Shown here: positions 56,123 through 64,000 of the stretch, in pieces
How positions within the stretch are numbered: the stretch's first letter is position 1
Layout: each line of letters starts with the position of its first letter
Assembly: GCA_021464415.1 (NCBI GenBank)
Contig: CM038466.1
Coordinates: 31,402,833-31,466,832, forward strand
Source: Lonicera japonica
Taxonomy: Eukaryota; Streptophyta; Magnoliopsida; Dipsacales; Caprifoliaceae
Reading direction: 5' to 3'
Length of the DNA stretch: 64,000 nucleotides
Notes under the pieces: generated by a model
What the model was told of the DNA's origin: nothing
Databases searched by the model: none
The model's input: only the letters and a program-made list of their open reading frames with translations
Made by a program: the position numbers and the translations under genes

Positions 56123-56454
56123 GACCATCTGCAGCAGCAAGTTAAAATGGTAGGCTAGAAGTGTATATTTAGCCTACCATTTCAATTTTGTTTACACCGG
56201 AAAAGGTAAAGGAGAAGCTAAAATGGACACAGAAGATACACCTAGTATCGGCTGTGGGAAAAAACTCACGGCCGATATTCTGTGTATCTTCTATGACATT
56301 TTAAAAAAAATCATAATAGAAGGCCGATGTTCTGAGAATTGGCCGTGCACAGCCGATGCATTATGCTATATTTAGCCAAATATAGCAATCATTTACCATT
56401 TCACGGACCCAATTATGCTATATTTAGCATTTCCCCATTCCGGCGGAGATGGTC
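56123..56454 (+). mobile_element. MITE, TTA target duplication (PIF/Harbinger type)
   Basis: A 332-bp element with termini GACCATCTGCAGCAG and (reverse complement) GACCATCTCCGCCGG, flanked by TTA at 56120-56122 and 56455-56457. An internal inverted repeat (AGAAGATACAC...GTGTATCTTCT with GCCGAT-type arms) gives a long hairpin. No coding sequence. Confidence 0.65.
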
Positions 56455-56457
56455 TTA

Positions 56458-58413
56458 GGAACCAACTCCCACATGAAAAAGGGGACAACTTAGAGTGGTA
56501 CATATGCAAAAGGGTACTGTTCCCTTGTAAGCTTGTTTTCGAGGATAAATTATACTCATGGGCATGACAAATGGTATCAGAGTAGGCACCGTCCCCAGTA
56601 TGGGATCGGACATAGCTGGCTGGTTACAAGCAGGGGCAGAGGGAAGTGGAAGGATATCGTGGGGGTGCGGGTGCGGAGAGATTACATAATTTTCCCTCTT
56701 TAATTTTAGATATATATTTTAAAATTTTAGTACTACATTGTCCTTCAAAATAAGAAATATATGCACTTTCGTTAATTTAAGGAATGGTAAAATTTATCAC
56801 TAAGTTCTGGGGGATAAGTCGGATTATGAAAATGGGATATCTCTGATTATGCTATTAACTTCCTGTGTTAATATACCCCGTTTTCATAATCTTTTGAGTT
56901 ACCCTGGAGCATAGCAGGGTTTGGCTCCATTAAGTTCCACAGGTAACCCAAAGGATTATGAAAACTTGGGGCTGCATATCTATTTATGCAATTAATTCAT
57001 GGGTCTGCCCCTTGCTACAAGGCATGACATGTTTTAGATATATGCAATTTTAACCCAAAAACAGTGATATAGTTACATGGTTAGGTTTTCCCCATAATTT
57101 CACTTCTGAGGCTCCAACCATTATGTACTTGTAAGAGTGGGTAGTATCAGTACCACTCTTTTGAAATGCATTACTCTTAACTCTTCTTCTACCATTTATT
57201 TGCCAATGAATTCTGCCCCCTATTATCAATAAATATGAATTGAGGTGCACGGCGGATGGAATTAACAATTGACAACAAGAATTATTAATTCCCGATTTCC
57301 TTTTTTCATTTCTCCATCCTAACATAAACTGTTAGCCGTTATAAGTTCAAGATTGCTCTTTTTACTGGCCTGACAACGAATTCTGCTTCAAAAATCTAAA
57401 GAGAGCTATTAAATCTATTAAGATCATTGTTACGACCGTTGGAATGAATATTTACTACTTTTTTGGGTAGTAAAAGAGCATAGTTTATTAACAAAATGCC
57501 ATCATGCTTACACCGCAAACTTTAGGGAATAGAGACCTGCCAAGCAAAAGACTAAGTCATCTAATAATTTTTTTTTTTTCAGTTATCTCAAATCAAACTA
57601 ACCCATGCAAAAGCTAACACAACACCCCCTTGAACCACTTAATTCAAAACTTGGGCCAGTCTACCAAAACCAACCCATAGCAAGTCATTGGAAAATCCCA
57701 TTCTATATAAAGTTCCTTAAACATCATCATCCACTCAATTCTTCCTAATTCATAGATTAAGCACTTTCAATCTATCAAGTCTTAATCAATCAAAAAGCTT
57801 AGGGAGACTTGATTAGGATCATCAAACACATCTTTTCTGTGAGAATCACAATCAAGTTTAACCAAAAAATCTGCAGCTTGATTATTCTCCCTAAAAGTAT
57901 GCATCAGATTGTAACCGATTCTTGTTATATGTAATTTATCAATAAATGTTATGTGTGTGTATATAACTATATATATAAGAACTGCTTGTCAATAAATGTT
58001 ATATGTCATTATATGATTCTTGTTGTTTGTTAGCCCTTCTAAAGGTTGTATAGAAGCTGCCAATAAATTTTAATTTAATAATTATATGATTCTTGCTGTT
58101 TTTGTATTCTTTGCTAATGTTATGTATAGAAGCTTTCAAATTAAGTTTTCGTTCTTGTAAAAATGTCCCTGGTTTATATTCTTTGTGCAATTTTAGCTTG
58201 TTACTTTGCGTGTTCAAGATTGAAGCTTGGTTTGGAAAATTAAGTTTTTTACCCTTTCCAGTTTGAGGTGTCTTCTGAAGCCTCAAATGCTACGGTTAAA
58301 TCTGCAGTTTATGTTGTTGATGAAGATGAGGAAGTTCAGAAGGTAGGGTCAAGGAAGAGGCCACACTTTCTCGTGCAGATAAAACTGCATCCGTTATCAA
58401 TCCTGTTTGTTCA
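56458..58413. other. Non-coding sequence upstream of the hAT gene
   Basis: No open gene. Short duplicated words (TATATGATTCTTG, TATAGAAGCT) occur near 57960-58140. 58264-58413 looks exonic after a CCCTTTCCAG acceptor and may hold the start of the hAT coding region, but frames do not join cleanly to 58414. Confidence 0.4.
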
Positions 58414-60185
58414 ATGAATCCATGCAAGAAGATGCGACAACAATGTAAGGAAAGAATCGATGAGATGCATCAACACATGGCTCGATGGGTTTATGAATCT
58501 AACATTCCTTTCCATCATACCAGCAACGTTTACTTTAGAGGTTTTGTTGAAGTGGTTGGTCAATTTGGCTCAGGCTACCAACCTCCAAACCTATACCAAT
58601 TGAAGGAACCAGTATTGAAAGAAGACGTTGAGAGGACCAAGAGCTCTCTTAAGGAGCAAGAAAAAGAGTGGGGTTTCCGTGGTTATTCCATTATGATTGA
58701 TGCATGGAGTAATGGAAAAAGGAGGACTATGAAATTTTGTGTGAATTGGGCAAAAGGCACAACTTTTATTTCTTCTAAAGAAGATTTCGAGAAGGTACAC
58801 ACAGGGGAGTATATCTTTCAATATGTTAACAAATGCATTGAAGAAGTTGGGCCACAAAATGTAGTGCAAATAGTGACGGATTATGCTTCCAACAATGTTG
58901 CCGCTGCGAAATTGCTGAGCGTGCCGAGGCCAAACATCTTTTGGACTTCATGTGCCACCCACACTTTGAATCTGATGCTTGAAGCAATTGGCAAGCTAGT
59001 GATGTTTGAAGGAGCCATTGAAAGGGCAAAGGATTTAACTATTTTTATCAACGCGCACTACAAAACATTGTCACTGATGTGGAAATTTACAAAGAAAAGA
59101 GACATAATGAGGTTTGAAGTAACTAGATTTGCTAATTCTTTTCTTACTTTGCAAAGTTTGATGGAAAAGAAAAACCTCTTGAGGTTAATGTTTACTAGTG
59201 AAGAATGGGGAAAATGCAAATGGTCAAAGAGCATAGAGGGTATAGTGGCAAGTGACACTGTGTTAAGTATATCATTTTGGGATTCGGTATTGCTATGCTT
59301 AAATGTGTTTACTCCTTTAGTGAAGATGTTTCGGCTTGTTAATGGGGATAAAAATTCATCAATGGGATTCTTATATGGGAAATTGAAGCAGGCAAAGGAA
59401 GAAATTAAGGAGGCATTAAAAAATGTTGAGACTCACTACAAGCCAGTCATCGATATTATTGATTCAAAAGCTGAAGGTCATCTTGATAGTCCAATACATT
59501 TGGCGGCGTACATCTTGAATCCTTACTACTACTACAAAGATCAAAGCATAGAAGACGATCCAATTGTCATGAATGGGCTTTTAATTTGTATTGAGAAATT
59601 CTTCTCCAATGACTTTGATATGCAAAATCATGTGACAAATGTAGAGTTGTTGAAGTACAAGAACAGAGAGGGTCTATTTGGACACGGAATAGCTGTGAGG
59701 GCCTGCACTAAATATGATGAAAATTTTAAGCCAGGTAAAATATTTATATTTTATTATTTATTTTTCTACATTTGATAATAATAACAATGATGATAATAGT
59801 AGTAGCAGCGGCAGCAGTAAACTAAGCATATTGACGGTTATTTGTGCTTCTTTAATGGCTAGTTGGATTGTGATTGAATTTAGTGTGTAAACTAAGATTA
59901 TTGATGACTAATTGTTTTTCTTTAAACACTAGTTGTATGGTGGTCGAACTTTGGTTGCGGAACACCTAATTTACAAAGAATAGCTTTAGCAATTCTTTCA
60001 TTGACTACTACTGCTTGTCCTGGGGTAAAAGGAACTGGAGCACTTTTGATGTGGTAAGTAGTAAGTATAAGTAACTAGTATATGGGTTAACAATTTAAAG
60101 TTGTTGTACTAATAAAATTTTCTTTTTTTTTCTTCATGTAGATTCATAAGGAGAAAAGGAGTAAACTAGATGCAACAAGATAATC
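58414..60185 (+). pseudogene. hAT-superfamily transposase / DUF659 gene, degraded C-terminus
   Basis: The main exon opens at 58414 and runs to a donor near 59733 (CCAG/GTAAAA). It carries the DUF659 region (ARWVYESNIPFH), a first acidic site GYSIMIDAWSNG (Asp 96), a second VTDYASNN (Asp 156) and TSCATHTLNLML, matching the hAT catalytic region. A second exon at about 59932-60053 has WWSNFGCGTPNLQRIALAIL, start of the dimerisation domain. There CPGVKGTGA replaces the usual CERNW; the expected NWSTF reappears in another frame after an extra 8 nt. A third piece (IHKEKRSKLDATR, about 60141-60180) then stops. No BED finger was found. Relic or non-functional domesticated copy. Confidence 0.75.
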
Positions 60186-60189
60186 AACA

Positions 60190-61680
60190 AGAACAGAAGT
60201 GAGTAGGAAAGGGGAGTAGATACTACTTTTGAGTGAGGGTAGTAAGGCCCAAAGATGGGTCATTGATGGTGGTGATGATGATCAAGTTGGATTGAGTTCT
60301 GGACTTACTTGGCAATGGTTGGGAATCATCTGGAGTGGATTGTGTCCTCGAACCTAGATGAAGTACTCGAAATGTAAGAGAGATTCATGAAGAAGATGTT
60401 GTACTGGATAGTGAAGACACAAAAGAGGAGGAAGATGAACGGTATGATTTTGGGTCTGATGGGGGAGATAGTGTTGGAGGGATATGGAGAAGAATTTGAT
60501 ATCTTGTTGACTACTTCATATTTTAGTTATTGTCTCTTTTCTCATTCAATTTGGGCAGTGTAATTTTCTCGGTGTTTCAACTTTCATTTTGGGGAATGTT
60601 GTTAGATGAACATCTCGTATGTGTCTTTGAGAACTGAGTTTTGTTTCTTTCTCCTCGAATGATAAGTGTTTTATTCATTAGAGAAATTTTATGCCTTTTA
60701 AGAAGTAAAGTTCAAATTTCTTTGTGTTTGAATGATGAGAAATGTGTTATTGGATAGAGTCTTGTTTTGATGAAGAATGTGTAATATAATAATAGTTGTC
60801 TAAATTATATTCCTTATGAACTTTATTGAAGAGGGCCTCATTTTCAACGCATAGTGTCTTGTAAATTATTACAGGGTCTGTGTGTTGCATACTATTATTT
60901 GTTTGTCTCTGTAAAGCACTTGATTGTTTGTTCATTTGGGTATGAGCAGTGCTACAATTACTAGTTTCATCTATTAGGTATTCATAGTCGATGCATTAGT
61001 AGATTGTATGTTCATGGAATAAACAACTCATTAATGCACCTGGTATGATTATCTAGTAAATGAAGCCGGTAAGACTATCATTTTCCTTGTGGCTATTTAA
61101 ATATGTGCGCGGCGATAGATTCTCTTTCTAACTCTTTTCAATCATATGCTTATTCTTTATGAATGATAGTAATCATCCTTGATGATTTTGCAGAGCCTAT
61201 TTGTGGTAAGAGCATATTTCCGTGATCAGAAAAATGGCCACTTTGTTGCAAAGTACCTGAAAGCTCAAATGAATTGAAGCAGTGGTGGAACCATCAAAGG
61301 TAAGTTTACTGCTTTTTCTCTATTAAGATACATAGTTACAATATAAGATTTATTCTCCAAACTTAAACCTTTATATACCATGCTAAGAGTTCAATAAACT
61401 CAAACTCGAAACTTTACCATGTACTTGTACTAAATCCCCTTTAACCACTTAGTAGTAAGGGGGTTACATACGCATGAAGTTTACTTATACTTGCCTTCAT
61501 ACTCTATTTGTGAGGACTGTACAACTTCACCTCAGATACAAAACTAATGCCTTGTACCTTTCAACATAGGGTGTAGAAAAAACTCTGTAAAGCTGTAACC
61601 TAGTGCTATGCATCGAAAAATAGATTGAACCCGGATTTCCTTTATTTTTTTTAGCTAGGTGTTGCTTGAGTTCAGTTTCT
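60190..61680. other. Intergenic sequence between convergent hAT relic and beta-galactosidase
   Basis: 60190-60500 may be 3' exon or UTR of the hAT gene (acidic coding-like GAGGAAGATGAACG). The rest is AT-rich with no gene recognised. 61330-61680 would hold the 3' UTR of the beta-galactosidase gene. Confidence 0.5.
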
Positions 61681-63544
61681 TCATGTTGTTCTTCGAACCA
61701 AAGTAATCCCACTTGGGTTTCCACCCAATTCTTCAAACACGACCAACAGATTCCCACTCGGTTTCAGCCACGAGCGTGGAATATGGTACCTAGAATTGAA
61801 AAGTCTCATCACAAATTCTTAAATGTCACAAAAGTGAACGGCTTATAAGAAAAGAACAGATGAAACTTATTTTACCATCTTTGAGAGGGCTGCCCACAGT
61901 TACTTTGGCACTTTTTCTCTGTGTAAGTTCCGGCATAACTACACCCACCGCAGCTTCCCTGTGCTATGTATCCTGGCCAGTGGCGTCCGATGCTTTCGCC
62001 GTTTATCCACATCTGTCCTTTCCCCATGCTACTCATGTCTAGGGCTAATGGGTCATTTCCTTGTGGAGCATTGAATGTTGTCTGTACATATCCAAAAAGT
62101 AGTTGAAGAATGTTACCACTGAGAGCATCCAAATCACTTCACTTTTGTAGGATAAATCTATTTTATAACACAGTGCTATATATTAGACGAAGGATAAAGT
62201 TAAGTTTGGCCAAGCTCCTTATCATACACAGAACTGTTGACTGTTTCAGACTGAAATGAATAATTGACTGACATCAGTTGTCTGTTTGATGTATATTAGA
62301 CGGATATCTCTTTTCTGATTCAATTTAGCCAGACATCAGTATACCATTTAAATCACTTGGATGCTCAGCCATTGTAGAGTGCACAAGGTAAGTAGTATAT
62401 CTTTCTACTATTTACCAAATGCTATTGTTGATGCTCTAATGTCATATACGCACGTTTGTGTGTATGCATGTGAAAGACAGAGAGAGAGCGGGGGGTGAAA
62501 CTTACCTTGTACCATGTGAGGGGCTGCTTTTGAGCTAACAATGACCCTTCTACCCACTCGACAGAGGAACTTCCACCAAGTGTATGAAGATTTTTACCTT
62601 CACCCCTTAAACCAACCTGCTCAGCAACATGCAAACAAGTGGTACTTTTACAACTCTAGGTGTCTGGTAGTTATTATTATTACAGTATTACAACTTTCCA
62701 TTTCTTAAGCCTTCTTTGTCTTCTAATATAAACCAAAAACTGGAGTAAGAATATACAAAAATACAAACCTTATAAGACCATTTCTGCTTTGTCAAGTCCC
62801 ATGTCCCGGAATTCATACCCTTCAAGGTGACTGGGCCAAGAACTCCTGTATTCCATGTCTCATAATGCACTCCGACATTCTGAAAATCGATACAAAATGA
62901 TGTTATAGAGGCTTCATTTTCAAAAGTAAGGGCTTGTTGGATTGCACCATTTTTCCATAGAAAATGCCCAGGACGTCATATTTTCTATCTTCTTTGGGAT
63001 TTGATTGTACAATTTTCCAGGAAGCAATTCCCATGATGCAACGTGGTTTATTCTATTTTCATCCTTCTCCATCTAATTCCATAAACATCTATCCTTTAAG
63101 TTTTTGTTTTCCAAGGAAACCAACTTCCAGGAATTCAATTATTTCCCGTGTAAACCAATCAAACACAACCCTATCTGTAGCTTCCTTTTTTTAATCTTCC
63201 AAAAACCATAAACATGTTGGAAATTGGAAATCTTACCGCAAGACCCACAGCCACACTTAGCAAAGAGATCTTGTTGATGCCAGCTCTTAACTTGACGCCG
63301 TCACTAAATGTTATTTTTGGATTCTCCAATCCCCCGTAGACAAATCCTAGGATAATACAACAAATTAAATTTTGTCAAATGAAGAGAGGAGAAAATAAAT
63401 GAAGGTACATTTTTTATTTCCCAGGTCTGTCTACCTGATAATTGGCCATTGATGAAAACATGCATAGCATGCCCCGCTGACATGACAGTTAGAACAGGAT
63501 TCTGTCCATTCTTTAGAAATGCTTCGTTGGATGGTATATTAATG
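61681..63544 (-). CDS. Beta-galactosidase (GH35, plant BGAL), last six exons
   Basis: Exons (minus): 63544-63435, 63346-63237, 62879-62769, 62616-62506, 62081-61876, 61789-61681; all splice sites are GT-AG and phases agree throughout. Recognisable BGAL blocks in order: [26 protein letters not shown] and [64 protein letters not shown] with [19 protein letters not shown], then [20 protein letters not shown]. It ends with TGA at 61683-61681, so no C-terminal lectin-like (SUEL) extension. Plant BGALs are apoplastic cell-wall enzymes that trim galactosyl residues. The catalytic barrel and signal peptide are encoded by exons beyond 64000. No lesions are visible. Confidence 0.92.
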
Positions 63545-63832
63545 CTGTAGAAAGCAATAAGTTTATGGAAAAGGAAATCAGTTTCCATCAGAATATAAGT
63601 AATGAAATGGGATCTATTCAAATGAGTCAGATTTTAGCACTCATTTGTGTAATGCGTAATTATTGGTTCATCCCATTAATGAACCAATAATTAACGCTGT
63701 AGAAACAATAAGTTTACGAAAAAGGAAATCAGTTTCCATCAGAATATAAGTGATGAAATGGGATCTATTCAAATGAGTCGGATTTTAGCACTCATTTGTG
63801 TAACGCGTGATTATTGGTTCATGCCATTAATG
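63541..63832 (-). repeat. 152-bp tandem duplication covering a BGAL splice acceptor
   Basis: Copy 1 (about 63541-63689) and copy 2 (about 63690-63832) align over GCTGTAGAAA-CAATAAGTTTA, AAAGGAAATCAGTTTCCATC, AGAATATAAGT-ATGAAATGG and TTTTAGCACTCATTTGTGTAA. The acceptor TTTCTACAG used by the exon at 63544 is therefore present twice. Confidence 0.85.
63657..63693. repeat. Perfect 15-bp inverted repeat at the duplication junction
   Basis: TAATTATTGGTTCAT (63657-63671) and ATGAACCAATAATTA (63679-63693) are exact reverse complements around a 7-nt loop. Confidence 0.9.
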
Positions 63833-64000
63833 ACTTGAACCTAGCGGTGTTCACAGGTCGGTTCGGTTTTTAGTATATGTCCTTTTTGCCTTCAGTGTCA
63901 ACCAAACTGAAATGACGTTTAGGCTAAAACCTAACCCGCCCCTGTTGGTTTTGTTGGTTCAGATTGGTCTGGAGGTTGGCCCTACTTCTCATTTCAAGCT
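63833..64000. other. Intron sequence of the beta-galactosidase gene
   Basis: No exon was recognised. A GGTCGGTTCGGTTTTT word and GTTGGTT repeats are low-complexity plant intergenic-type sequence. Confidence 0.5.

Overview
The window reads as nuclear DNA of a flowering plant, most likely a eudicot. It is AT-rich and dominated by plant-type mobile elements: a SIRE-type Ty1/copia element, a large Tat/Ogre-type Ty3/gypsy element, a TRIM, a MULE, a MITE and hAT relics. It holds only one clear host gene, the 3' part of a plant beta-galactosidase with six well-formed exons on the minus strand at 61681-63544. No tRNA, rRNA or CRISPR was seen. The species cannot be named from the sequence.

Layout. 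1-544 looks like one end of an LTR that cut into a hAT transposase gene, whose C-terminal tail survives at 545-679. 1.6-9.4 kb is non-coding DNA holding four diverged copies of one multi-block repeat. 10.4-11.3 kb is a minus-strand LTR remnant with its primer-binding site, followed by a diverged tandem array (11.3-12.6 kb). 13.1-14.4 kb is a non-autonomous Mutator-like element with long terminal inverted repeats and a near-perfect 9-bp target duplication. 15833-25836 is an old, decayed SIRE-type copia element with gag, pol and an extra downstream ORF, all broken. 25964-26591 plus 44806-45474 are the two halves of an old Tat-type LTR. It is split by a young 18.2-kb element of the same family (26592-44805, target duplication ATTAT). 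After that come a CACTA-like terminal fragment, long anonymous AT-rich DNA, a tandem TRIM array (50669-51702, target duplication TATTT), a diverged repeat field interrupted by a probable solo LTR, a TTA-flanked MITE, a degraded hAT/DUF659 transposase gene (58.4-60.2 kb) and the beta-galactosidase gene.

The young Tat element is the centre of interest. On its plus strand it carries gag (one frameshift) and an intact 1657-codon pol (protease, G-patch, RT, two RNase H modules, integrase). Downstream, on the minus strand, it carries two further genes. One is an uninterrupted 418-codon ORF. The other is a five-exon plant-mobile-domain-like gene with clean splice sites, a TATA box, one in-frame stop and one 1-nt frameshift. 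The 12-bp palindrome TGTCGCGCGACA sits as a helically phased array upstream of the LTR TATA box (9 and 10 copies) and again upstream of both antisense TATA boxes (2 and 3 copies). The sense promoter and both antisense promoters therefore share one cis-element, which suggests an element-encoded regulon. I know of no description of this motif, but could not search.
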